A stretch of 35,038 nt of DNA from CAWUKV01 sp963923025. GTDB lineage: Bacteria; Cyanobacteriota; Cyanobacteriia; Phormidesmidales; Phormidesmidaceae. Position 1 is the stretch's first letter. Every line of letters starts with the position of its first letter. The notes below the pieces were generated by a model. That model had not been told where the DNA came from. It did no database searches and saw only the letters and a program-made list of their open reading frames with translations. The stretch lies in assembly GCA_963923025.1 (NCBI GenBank), contig CAWUKV010000023.1, positions 1-35,038 on the forward strand. Direction: 5' to 3'. A program made the position numbers and the translations under genes. Positions 7,546 to 14,674 of the stretch are shown in pieces.

Positions 7546-8598
7546 TTACCATTCGACCATCATGTTAGGGCCGTCTGTCGAGACAGTCGGCGTGCTGGCA
7601 AGCTGAGTGCCATGGGCAAACGCAGTGTCAAAACGGTCGACCCAGTCTGAGGCAGCTTCCGCACTGTCAAATTGGATGACCCAGCGATGGACCGGCTCGC
7701 CCTCGGCAGTTTCTAAAATGCTGAGGGTATCGGTGCGGTAATGGTTGCCAATCAGGTCAAGCTGTGGCCTGAGTTCAGGAGCCTGGGCTAGTAGCAGCCG
7801 AATCTCGTACTCTCCTCGAATGATTTGAGTCTGGAGCGTTTCACCATCCTTGACGGGTACCTCAATCATGGGGGTTGTTCTTTCCCCGGCCAGGTACCGC
7901 TCGGGTTGCAAGATTAACGTCGTGGCCTGGGGCGGGTCTTGGAAAACGGCATCGACGGCTGCCCACCCACCGGATTCTCTGACGGCTTCGATAAACTTAA
8001 GACCGGCACCGTAGAGAAACACTTTCTCAAAGAACGCTTCTGGCACAGGACCGTCTGCGGGCAGGCGGGCATGGTCCAAGAAGTTATAGTTCATCAGCTC
8101 ACTGACCGCCAGCATGGCTTCGCCTTCAATGATGGCGGTGACAGCCTTGTCGTAGTCGGACCGATCCTGGCTTTGTAGGTGAAGCTGGTACAGGTCAAAC
8201 TGCTGGTCTTGCAGGGCATGGAAAATTTCGTGGAGTAGGACGCTGCGCCCCATTTGCTCAGAGCTGCCGGTGGTGACGACCAGCTCCTTTGTGGCGGAGT
8301 TGTACCAGCCATTGAGGTTGGGGTCGTGGTCCTGGGGCGACAGAAAGGTGACCTGTAGGTCTTCGGTGAAGCTGCGATCGCGCCACTGTTCTAGCTCTCG
8401 CATTACGGTGGTGGCAGACTCGGCCCAAGTGGGCACATCCCCTTCAAAAGTGACGCTGGGCGGATTGCCCGCCACCGGCAGGCTACTGGTGGGCTCCATT
8501 GCCGCTGTCGAGCAGCTCACTAGGCTCAGCCCGCAAATGACGATGGCGAGTCCCGACATAGCGATGTGCCATCCTGCCATGTGGTTGCCCTGTCTCAT
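7546..8598 (-). CDS. Lipoprotein with HExxH zinc metallopeptidase motif
   Basis: A probable membrane-attached peptidase of 350 residues. A hydrophobic signal (SGLAIVICGLSLVSC) ends in a lipobox with the lipidated Cys at about residue 29. The HEIFHALQDQQ motif at about 123 supplies two zinc ligands. EGEA about 35 residues later offers the third glutamate, a gluzincin-like arrangement. The substrate is unknown. The reading frame continues upstream to an ATG at 8646, but that start lacks a ribosome-binding site. The ATGs at 8598 and 8580 both follow AGGG at suitable spacing, because an 18-bp segment containing the start is duplicated (8578-8613). I chose 8598 because it leaves a basic residue before the signal helix. 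It is convergent with the M50 gene and followed, in the same direction, by no close partner. The next lipoprotein gene upstream may share its transcript. Confidence 0.75.
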   Translation of the reverse strand: MRQGNHMAGWHIAMSGLAIVICGLSLVSCSTAAMEPTSSLPVAGNPPSVTFEGDVPTWAESATTVMRELEQWRDRSFTEDLQVTFLSPQDHDPNLNGWYNSATKELVVTTGSSEQMGRSVLLHEIFHALQDQQFDLYQLHLQSQDRSDYDKAVTAIIEGEAMLAVSELMNYNFLDHARLPADGPVPEAFFEKVFLYGAGLKFIEAVRESGGWAAVDAVFQDPPQATTLILQPERYLAGERTTPMIEVPVKDGETLQTQIIRGEYEIRLLLAQAPELRPQLDLIGNHYRTDTLSILETAEGEPVHRWVIQFDSAEAASDWVDRFDTAFAHGTQLASTPTVSTDGPNMMVEW

Positions 8599-8613
8599 GC
8601 GGTTGCCCTGTCT
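8578..8613. repeat. Tandem 2 x 18 bp duplication over the start codons of the lipoprotein peptidase
   Basis: CATGTGGTTGCCCTGTCT (8578-8595) is followed directly by CATGCGGTTGCCCTGTCT (8596-8613), one mismatch apart. Read on the minus strand, each unit carries AGGG followed at about eight bases by ATG, so the start site and its ribosome-binding site are doubled in frame. Confidence 0.75.
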
Positions 8614-8739
8614 AACGTGGGAGTCAGGTTGCGATCGCGCTGCCATGTTTTCGTAAATATAGGTCTTACTCTGTTTACGTTAAAACACTTGGCGAAGCGA
8701 TGTTGCTTAGCCTAGACAAAAGGACGCCCCAGGCTTGCC

Positions 8740-9261
8740 CTATCTGACCTTGGCGTTGATTACCGATTCGTCTCCGGGGCCGTAGGTAATGTCTAGCGAT
8801 CGCTGATCGGGATAGGCCCTGGCAGCGGCACGGTAGACCTCATAGTTGGTGGGCAGCGTTGTCGCTGTGCCCGCCTGGTCTACGGTAATGGCGTAGTCCA
8901 CTGACTTGATTAGCTCGGGAGGACTGTAGCGTTCATTGCCCTGCTGACGACTCTCTAGGGCATCAACATTGGGTTCTGGGGGTAAGGCAGGCCACCACAG
9001 CCCCTTCTCGTCTGGGCCGGTGACGGCAGCGGGCGGCTCCAAACCATTCTGGTTCACCAGTGAGGCTGACTCGAACTGCTCGATGCGGGTGTCGTTAGGG
9101 CGGTCTTGGCTGGAGCGCGGTGTGTAGGTGGCCTGCCAGGTGTAGGTCACGGTGGCGGTAGCTTCGTAGGTGTTGAGCGTAGTCTGGTTGCAGGCCGCGA
9201 TCGCTACTGCGCTGACCATGGCGATACCGATAGATCTAAGTCCGTACAGATGGGCTCTCAT
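8740..9261 (-). CDS. Hypothetical lipoprotein
   Basis: I do not recognise the family. The product is 173 residues. A short basic N-terminus (MRAHLYGLR) and a hydrophobic stretch end in AIAAC, a clear lipobox with the lipidated Cys at about residue 24. The mature part is polar, with a Thr/Tyr-rich beginning (ATATVTYTWQATYTPR) that suggests beta strands, and no catalytic motif is visible. The start at 9261 is favoured over an upstream in-frame ATG at 9315 because AGGAAG lies five bases before it and the signal peptide then has normal length. It is on the same strand as, and about 140 bases before, the lipoprotein peptidase gene, so a common transcript and a common envelope role are possible. 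A C-terminal YGPGDESV segment is of unknown significance. Confidence 0.7.
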   Translation of the reverse strand: MRAHLYGLRSIGIAMVSAVAIAACNQTTLNTYEATATVTYTWQATYTPRSSQDRPNDTRIEQFESASLVNQNGLEPPAAVTGPDEKGLWWPALPPEPNVDALESRQQGNERYSPPELIKSVDYAITVDQAGTATTLPTNYEVYRAAARAYPDQRSLDITYGPGDESVINAKVR

Positions 9262-9385
9262 ATTTCTTCCTAAATCGCTAGTCAACCGCCGTGTCCAGCA
9301 TGTCGGTTTCCTCAAGAGGAACCGACAGCTCTCAAGCTAGACGTGGTTTAGCCTAACGGATAGGCGTCCCTGATACGATGGCCCT

Positions 9386-9748
9386 ATGGTCAGAATCCCT
9401 AGAGTCACACCCCCCAATATCACTGCGTTTCGTCCCTGGCGATCGTTTGCACTCAGTCTACTCATGGCATTGGTAATGGTGCTCTGGGGATCGCCACCTG
9501 CCGTTGCTGCGGCCCTGTGCCGCACCGTCTCTTTGGCAGACCAGCCCCACGAGGTTTGCATTCTAAAAATTACACGCAGCGCCAAACAGTACTGGGAATA
9601 CCGCGCCGCTGCCCGCGTCGACGGAGAAACCCGTCCGGTAGAAGCGTACGACTGCCGCCAGCAGGTGCGCATTCGCAAGGATGGGAAACGCATCAGAATT
9701 GAGCAAGATGCAGCCGGAACGCTGATCTGTCAATTTTTTGACCGTTAG
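9386..9748 (+). CDS. Small secreted protein of unknown function
   Basis: A 120-residue protein. The first 42 residues form a classical signal peptide: an Arg-containing start, the hydrophobic core LSLLMALVMVLWG, and a likely cleavage after PPAVAAA. The mature part has four cysteines (in LCRTV, HEVCIL, YDCRQQ and LICQFF), enough for two disulfides, and reads as a compact beta-rich domain. I do not recognise a named family, though such small cysteine proteins are common in cyanobacterial genomes. It is divergent from the lipoprotein gene and followed by a hairpin-T-run terminator at 9837-9860 before desA. The start lacks a strong ribosome-binding site (the preceding bases are GATGGCCCT). Confidence 0.65.
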   Translation: MVRIPRVTPPNITAFRPWRSFALSLLMALVMVLWGSPPAVAAALCRTVSLADQPHEVCILKITRSAKQYWEYRAAARVDGETRPVEAYDCRQQVRIRKDGKRIRIEQDAAGTLICQFFDR

Positions 9749-9836
9749 ACAAACGGCGTGTATTCTGCACCATCGTCCTGAAGATGGACCCCTACGTAGT
9801 AGAATCGTAAAGCTTTGTAAAAATCTTTAAGGTTAC

Positions 9837-9860
9837 GCCAGCCATCGACTGGCTTTTTTT
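9837..9860 (+). terminator. Hairpin with seven T residues, between secreted-protein gene and desA
   Basis: GCCAG (9837-9841) pairs with CTGGC (9849-9853) around a seven-base loop and is followed directly by seven T residues. This is a rho-independent terminator shape for the upstream gene. It ends only 53 bases before the desA start, so an attenuator in the desA leader is an alternative if the desA transcript starts upstream of it. Confidence 0.6.
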
Positions 9861-9913
9861 GCGGCGTTAGACCTATTACAAGCCTTAACCCTACGAGGAG
9901 TGTTGATTTTCCG

Positions 9914-10969
9914 ATGACAGCAACCCTAGACCGGCCGATACAGCGGCCTCAACCTGACCGCCAGCCTGAAAACTTGCACGAGTGGCAGCTAAGGGAAGTG
10001 ATCAAAACCCTGCCCCGTGACTGCTTCGAGAAAAATCGTTGGAAGGCTTGGCGATCAGTACTGCTGACGTTGGTTGCTGTGATCACCGGCTACACAGCCA
10101 TCTGGTTCTCACCCTGGTATCTGCTGCCCTTCGCCTGGTTCTTTACGGGTACAGCCTTGACGGGCTGCTTTGTCATTGGTCACGACTGCGGCCATCGGTC
10201 GTTTGCCAAGCGTCGCTGGGTCAATGATTTGGTGGGCCACATCATGATGATGCCGCTGATTTATCCTTTCCACGGCTGGCGTCTGCTGCATGATGTGCAT
10301 CATCTGCACACCAACAAAATGGATGTCGACAACGCCTGGCACCCCTGGTACCCCAAAAACTTCCAGGCGGCTAACGGCTTTCTGAAAGGAGCCTACCGAG
10401 CGATGCGTCAGCAGCTATGGTGGCTGGCTTCTATCATCCACTGGGCCGGTATCCACTTCAACATGGAGAACTTCAAGCCACGAGATCGCGCCAAGGCTCG
10501 CTTTTCTGCCATCGTTGTGATTGCCTTTGCTGCTGTCTGCTTCCCGACCTTGATCGCCTTTGGTGGGCTCTGGGGCTTCGTCAAGTTTTGGCTGATGCCT
10601 TGGCTGGGCTACCACTTCTGGATGAGCACGTTTACCCTAGTCCACCACACGGCTCCAGACATTCAGTTTCGCCCCGCTGCTGAGTGGAACGAGGTTGAGT
10701 CTCAGCTTGCCGGTACGGTTCACTGCGACTATCCCAAATGGATTGAGCGCCTCTGCCACGACATCAACGTTCACGTGCCGCACCACATCTCTACGGGCAT
10801 TCCGTCTTACAACCTACGTAAGGCGCACAAAAGCCTAAAAGAGACCTTTGGCCCCCACCTTCGCGAAGAGAAGTTCTCCTGGGCGCTAATGCAGGCCATC
10901 ATCCGCGACTGCCACCTCTACCATTCCACAGAGGCGTACTTGCCCTTCCGAAAACTCAAGGCCCAGTAG
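9914..10969 (+). CDS. desA: Delta-12 acyl-lipid fatty acid desaturase
   Basis: A 351-residue membrane desaturase that inserts the second double bond (delta-12) into acyl chains of glycerolipids, using ferredoxin. All three di-iron histidine boxes are intact: HDCGH at 90-94, HDVHH at 126-130 and HVPHH at 287-291. Paired hydrophobic segments lie at about 48-88 and 196-244. Length and the box spacing match cyanobacterial DesA rather than the delta-9 (DesC) type. DesA raises membrane fluidity and is typically cold- and light-regulated in cyanobacteria. The start ATG has GAGGAG about 13 bases upstream, slightly far. A strong terminator hairpin follows at 10999-11033, so it appears monocistronic. 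Confidence 0.92.
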   Translation: MTATLDRPIQRPQPDRQPENLHEWQLREVIKTLPRDCFEKNRWKAWRSVLLTLVAVITGYTAIWFSPWYLLPFAWFFTGTALTGCFVIGHDCGHRSFAKRRWVNDLVGHIMMMPLIYPFHGWRLLHDVHHLHTNKMDVDNAWHPWYPKNFQAANGFLKGAYRAMRQQLWWLASIIHWAGIHFNMENFKPRDRAKARFSAIVVIAFAAVCFPTLIAFGGLWGFVKFWLMPWLGYHFWMSTFTLVHHTAPDIQFRPAAEWNEVESQLAGTVHCDYPKWIERLCHDINVHVPHHISTGIPSYNLRKAHKSLKETFGPHLREEKFSWALMQAIIRDCHLYHSTEAYLPFRKLKAQ

Positions 10970-10998
10970 GCCCAATCGTCTCCAGACAATCGATCTCC

Positions 10999-11033
10999 AA
11001 CAGCCTGCGGCCAATGGTCGCAGGCTGTTGTTT
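10999..11033 (+). terminator. Rho-independent terminator of desA
   Basis: An 11-bp perfect stem, AACAGCCTGCG (10999-11009) with CGCAGGCTGTT (11019-11029), has a nine-base loop and is followed by GTTT. It lies 29 bases after the desA stop codon. The T-run is short, but the stem is long and GC-rich. Confidence 0.75.
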
Positions 11034-11127
11034 CAATTAAGTGCGCTATGGGTAGAGAACCCGATGCAGACGCGGAAGTGCAGGCGTATTCAGAATCGCC
11101 GTGAGACTGGACTCGCCAGGGCTTAGA

Positions 11128-11155
11128 TTCTGCCTTCTGCCTTCAATCTTCTGCC
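11128..11155. repeat. Heptanucleotide tandem repeat (TTCTGCC)n
   Basis: Four consecutive 7-base units read TTCTGCC, TTCTGCC, TTCAATC, TTCTGCC, followed by a partial fifth. This is the short tandemly repeated repetitive (STRR) type well known in cyanobacteria. The reverse-complement unit recurs at 23707-23741. It lies just downstream of the small membrane protein gene, which is on the minus strand. Confidence 0.7.
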
Positions 11156-11163
11156 TTCCCGCA

Positions 11164-11331
11164 CTACTCCGCAGCTTCTTGCAGTAGGCCAACCTCAGGC
11201 ATCTGTTCGGCCTGGGTTTGCCACAAATCTAGAAACTTAGTGCCCAACACAACCAAGATGGCAACAGCGACGCTGAGCTTGATGAGCGTAAAAATGCCGG
11301 ATAAGAACTTACCGCGATCAAAGACAAGCAT
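11164..11331 (-). CDS. Small single-span membrane protein, 55 residues
   Basis: This is a short reading frame that length filters miss. The product starts MLVFDRGKFLSGIFTL. It has one hydrophobic helix at about 11-33, including IKLSVAVAILVVLG, and then a polar acidic tail ending LLQEAAE. The start ATG has GAGGA six bases upstream, a good ribosome-binding site. A basic N-terminus before the helix and an acidic tail after it fit an N-in, C-out topology. I do not recognise the family. Its size resembles small accessory subunits of membrane complexes, but nothing in the sequence ties it to one. It lies between desA and dinB, with a heptamer repeat just past its stop. Confidence 0.6.
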   Translation of the reverse strand: MLVFDRGKFLSGIFTLIKLSVAVAILVVLGTKFLDLWQTQAEQMPEVGLLQEAAE

Positions 11332-11835
11332 AGTGAATCCTCGACTGGATAAAGTGAACCGTTGAGTGATGAGGCGGTAGATGCCTTGGAAACAAGTCCG
11401 GTTGGAGGGGCCCGATTGGAGGGAGCGGTCTTGTCGGATATCAAGGCGGACGGTCTATCTACCCTGTCTGGTGCTGGCGTATCCGTTGGGCAACACACCA
11501 CAGCCAAACTGGGTCAATACCTAATTATCGCCGGAAGGCCCTGTAGTGGGACAGCCGGAAGATAGAGTTTTGCTGACAAATGCTGATGAACACCTGTGTT
11601 CAAACATTATCGCCCCCTTGTAAAGTTACGGTTCCCTTACCCGCTGTAACGTTCGCAAATGTTGATATCACTTCAGCAAAGGTTTACCTAAGTGTTGCTC
11701 AATCCAACAAAAAGCAGCGTTATGTAAAGCTGCGGGCTGATCGTAAGGGTGAGTTTACAGAAGGGTTAAGTAGGTTTACTGAGATTCCAGTCAGATGAAC
11801 AGAAAGGGGCTATAAACAAGACAGATGTTGAGCCC
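11332..11835. other. Intergenic region upstream of dinB, no convincing gene
   Basis: This 504-base region lies between the divergent small membrane protein gene and dinB. Short frames exist on both strands (a TTG-started 67-codon frame at 11362-11565 and a 72-codon frame at 11580-11798), but they lack ribosome-binding sites and resemble nothing known. The base composition becomes A/T-richer after about 11580, as expected for a promoter zone. GTTTAC-like elements recur at 11680-11685, 11753-11758 and 11772-11777. A four-codon frame ATG-TTG-AGC-CCG-TGA at 11825-11839 overlaps the dinB GTG. Confidence 0.4.
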
Positions 11836-12915
11836 GTGAAGACGGTGGGTCTGCGTAAAATTCTCCACGTAGATATGGATGCGTTCTATGCCTCCATCGA
11901 GCAGCGAGACAATCCGAGCTACCGGGGCAAGCCACTCGCCGTTGGCGGTTCTCCAGATAAACGGGGAGCGGTGGCGGCAGCCAGCTACGAGGCCAGACAA
12001 TACGGGGTTCATTCTGCTCTACCCTCACGCATCGCCGTCCAACGTTGTCCGGTGCTGATTTTTGTTAAACCTCGTTTTGATGTCTATAAGCTGGTGTCTC
12101 AGCAGATTCGAGACATTTTTCTGGACTACACCGACCTGGTAGAGCCGCTGTCCTTGGATGAAGCCTATCTCGACGTTACAGAGAACAAGCTGGGTATCGA
12201 CCGGGCGATCGCGGTAGCGCAGCAGATTAAGCAGCGCATTTTGACCACCACCCGGCTGACAGCTTCAGCCGGCGTCTCGGTTAACAAGTTTCTAGCCAAG
12301 ATGGCATCAGGCATGAACAAGCCTGATGGCCTGACTGTGATCTTGCCAGACCAGGCGGCTGCGTTTATTTCCCAGCTGCCCATTGAAAAGTTTCATGGGG
12401 TGGGTCCGGCCACGGCCCGCAAAATGCAGCAGTTAGGCATCCATACCGGCGCGGACCTTAGAACCTGGACGGAGGCCGAGCTGGTCAGCCGCTTTGGCAA
12501 AGTGGGGCAACACTATTACCGAATTGCTCAAGGCCAGGATGAGCGCCCCGTTAACCCCAATCGGATTCGCAAATCGATTGGTTCTGAACACAGCTTTGCA
12601 GAAGATCTGTCTGACATTATTCAAATGCGCAGTGCCCTGGTCCCCATCGCAGCAGAAGTCCAAGGGCGATTGCAGAAAGCAAAGCGGGTGGGCTATACGC
12701 TGACCTTGAAAGTCAAATATGCCAACTACCAGCAAATTACCCGTAGCCGGACGGTAGCCGACCCCCTACAGACCGTCGATGATCTGCTGCCGCTAGCTGA
12801 GTCGCTGTTGCAGGGGCACCTGGAGCCTGGACGGCGAGTGCGGTTACTGGGGTTAACCGTTGCTAACCTGGCAACTGCGACTGCCCCCGTACAGCTGCCC
12901 CTACCGGGTTTGTAG
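11836..12915 (+). CDS. dinB: DNA polymerase IV (Y-family translesion polymerase)
   Basis: A 359-residue error-prone polymerase that copies past damaged bases. The palm residues are visible: HVDMDAFYASIEQ (D13) and SLDEAYLDVT (D108, E109). SAGVSVNKFLAKMAS and a helix-hairpin-helix at GVGPATARKMQQLGI follow, then the little-finger domain beginning near KSIGSEHSF. The C-terminus ends QLPLPGL, close to the beta-clamp binding consensus, as expected for a functional Pol IV. The start is a GTG; no ATG is available in frame before the catalytic motif. The GTGA overlaps the stop of a four-codon frame starting at 11825, so re-initiation is possible. No LexA-box-like palindrome was recognised upstream. 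The histidine kinase follows on the same strand after about 150 bases. Confidence 0.95.
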   Translation: MKTVGLRKILHVDMDAFYASIEQRDNPSYRGKPLAVGGSPDKRGAVAAASYEARQYGVHSALPSRIAVQRCPVLIFVKPRFDVYKLVSQQIRDIFLDYTDLVEPLSLDEAYLDVTENKLGIDRAIAVAQQIKQRILTTTRLTASAGVSVNKFLAKMASGMNKPDGLTVILPDQAAAFISQLPIEKFHGVGPATARKMQQLGIHTGADLRTWTEAELVSRFGKVGQHYYRIAQGQDERPVNPNRIRKSIGSEHSFAEDLSDIIQMRSALVPIAAEVQGRLQKAKRVGYTLTLKVKYANYQQITRSRTVADPLQTVDDLLPLAESLLQGHLEPGRRVRLLGLTVANLATATAPVQLPLPGL

Positions 12916-13017
12916 CACGCCTGAAACACCAGGCAGCACTAGAAAACTTGTCTAGACGCAATTGGGTATGGTTTCACATTGAACGGACGATTGAGGGGCT
13001 TTGTGGGGGGAACACGA

Positions 13018-13071
13018 ATGTCAGTGTCTCTAGTAGATTGGAGGGGTTTCTTCCGACTGTGCAATCTATGA
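13018..13071 (+). CDS. Putative 17-residue upstream reading frame coupled to the histidine kinase
   Basis: ATG at 13018 is preceded by a GGGGGGAA tract at suitable distance. It encodes MSVSLVDWRGFFRLCNL and stops with TGA at 13069-13071. The stop overlaps the kinase ATG (13068) as ATGA, the classic translational-coupling arrangement. Because the kinase ATG has no ribosome-binding site of its own, the short frame may deliver ribosomes to it. Whether the peptide itself does anything is unknown, and the arrangement could be chance. Confidence 0.35.
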   Translation: MSVSLVDWRGFFRLCNL

Positions 13072-14657
13072 CTGTCCAGCCCCATGGGATGACGTCAAAC
13101 GGAACATCCGTTGATACCCGTCAGCTTCTCAACATTCTTTCGGAACTCAGTCATCGGTCGGGCGATTTGCCCGCTTACCTACAAAAGGTAGTGGAAGGAA
13201 TGAGTACCCTACTGGGGTTGGATTGGTCGGTGGTGACCCTATGCTATGGCGAGACCGAAACGCTGCTTGCCAGCAGTCTAGACATTGGCGAGGCGCTAGA
13301 TGCGACCTATCCCTTGCATGGCACAGTGACGCAAACGGTCGTCAGTCAAGGGTGCCCGCTTCAGGTGACGGATTTGGATGCGGATGTGAGTCAGGGGATA
13401 GGGGCACCGGGTTACCGGGCCTACCTGGGAGTGCCGCTGAAGTTACCCAACGGTGAGATTTTAGGAACCATCTGTTCTTTTGAGCAGCAGCCCCGTAAGT
13501 TTAGCGAGGCAGAAGTCAAGCTGGCCGAGATTTTTGCAGAGCGGGCCGCGATCGCGATTGACAACCACCAACTCTTCAAGAAACAGTCTGAGCTGAATAC
13601 CCAGCTACGAGCTAGCGAGGCCCGCTTTCGGGCATTAGTCGAGCAGGCCACAGACGCGTTCTACGTACTCAACTGCCGGGGGCAGATTATTGAAGCCAAT
13701 CAGCAGGCCACCGAACAGCTGGACTACGACCGGGAGACCCTGCTACAAATGAGTCTGGCGGACCTGCACGCCATTCGAGATGCGACGGAAATTGCGGCTC
13801 TGCTGGCTCGTGCCCAACCGGGACAGCCGCTGACAGTGGAGGGGCGGCACCGCTGCAAGGGCGGTAGTACCATTCCGGTAGAGATTAGCCTGAGCCAGAT
13901 TGAGCTGGATGGGCAGGCGGCTTACTTGGGGCTAGTGCGGGATATTCGAGATCGCAAGCAAGCCCAGGCGGCCACGGAACGATTAGCCGAGATTGGCGAA
14001 CTGGCATCGATGATTGTCCACGAGGTCCGTAATCCTCTGACGACGGTATGGATGGCGATGACGGCAATGCAGAAAGAAGCGTTGTCGGACCGGAGCCAGT
14101 CCCGCCTGGCCTTTGCCGTTGAGGAGGCCCAGCGTCTACAGTCGCTACTCAACGATATTCTGCTCTACGCTAAGCCGGAGAAGGTGTTGGCCCGAGAGTC
14201 AGTCGATCTCAATCAACTGCTGACGGCCCTCATGGACACCCTGGCCGAACAGCCCAACATTACGGATCGGCTACTGCATTGGACGCCCTCGACAGAATCT
14301 GTCCTGGTCTCTGTGGATACCGACAAGCTTAAGCAGGTGTTTATCAATTTAATTACCAATGCCTGTGAAGCGGTTCAAGCTGGGGAAAAGATTACCTGTT
14401 GGATTGAAAGCAGCCCGACCCTTGATCCGGTGGAGGGACAATACATTACTGTTCACGTTCACAACGGCGGTGAGCCTATTCCACCGGACATTTTGCCCCA
14501 GCTGACTCAGCCCTTCTTCACCACCAAATCGTCGGGTAACGGTCTGGGGCTGGCAATTACCAAACGCATTGTGGAGTCTCACGAGGGTGAGCTAACTATT
14601 TCTTCCACGGCAGACGCGGGTACCCAGGTGAGCGTTAGGCTTCCCTGCACCATTTGA
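13068..14657 (+). CDS. Sensor histidine kinase, GAF-PAS-HisKA-HATPase
   Basis: A 529-residue soluble two-component kinase with no membrane helix seen. Order: a GAF domain at about 30-165 (GVPLKLPNGEILGTICSFE near its end), a PAS domain at about 183-300, and a HisKA dimerisation helix with the phospho-accepting His at about 318 in SMIVHEVRNPLTT. The HATPase domain has an N-box (QVFINLITNACEAV), FFTTKSSGNGLGLAI and a variant G1 box (VHNGGEPIPP). The family normally autophosphorylates and passes phosphate to a response regulator, but none is adjacent, so it is an orphan. The frame is open back to a TTG at 12948; I chose the ATG at 13068 because it overlaps the stop of a short upstream frame. The signal is unknown. 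The GAF shows no obvious bilin-binding Cys-His motif. It converges with the nuclease gene, with only 17 bases between stops. Confidence 0.88.
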   Translation: MTVQPHGMTSNGTSVDTRQLLNILSELSHRSGDLPAYLQKVVEGMSTLLGLDWSVVTLCYGETETLLASSLDIGEALDATYPLHGTVTQTVVSQGCPLQVTDLDADVSQGIGAPGYRAYLGVPLKLPNGEILGTICSFEQQPRKFSEAEVKLAEIFAERAAIAIDNHQLFKKQSELNTQLRASEARFRALVEQATDAFYVLNCRGQIIEANQQATEQLDYDRETLLQMSLADLHAIRDATEIAALLARAQPGQPLTVEGRHRCKGGSTIPVEISLSQIELDGQAAYLGLVRDIRDRKQAQAATERLAEIGELASMIVHEVRNPLTTVWMAMTAMQKEALSDRSQSRLAFAVEEAQRLQSLLNDILLYAKPEKVLARESVDLNQLLTALMDTLAEQPNITDRLLHWTPSTESVLVSVDTDKLKQVFINLITNACEAVQAGEKITCWIESSPTLDPVEGQYITVHVHNGGEPIPPDILPQLTQPFFTTKSSGNGLGLAITKRIVESHEGELTISSTADAGTQVSVRLPCTI

Positions 14658-14674
14658 AGTGTGCTAATGGCCCC

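Noticed and set aside
8270..8656. 128-codon plus-strand frame opposite the lipoprotein peptidase
   Set aside because: Antisense shadow of a gene with clear lipobox and HExxH motif; no family resemblance.
11128..11155. Possible CRISPR-like array
   Set aside because: Units are seven bases, contiguous and without spacers; this is an STRR, not CRISPR.
11362..11798. Two short plus-strand frames of 67 and 72 codons before dinB
   Set aside because: TTG or unsupported starts, no ribosome-binding sites and no resemblance to known proteins.
12948..13067. TTG start giving a 569-residue histidine kinase
   Set aside because: The extra 40 residues match no domain, and the ATG at 13068 overlaps the stop of a short upstream frame with a better initiation context.
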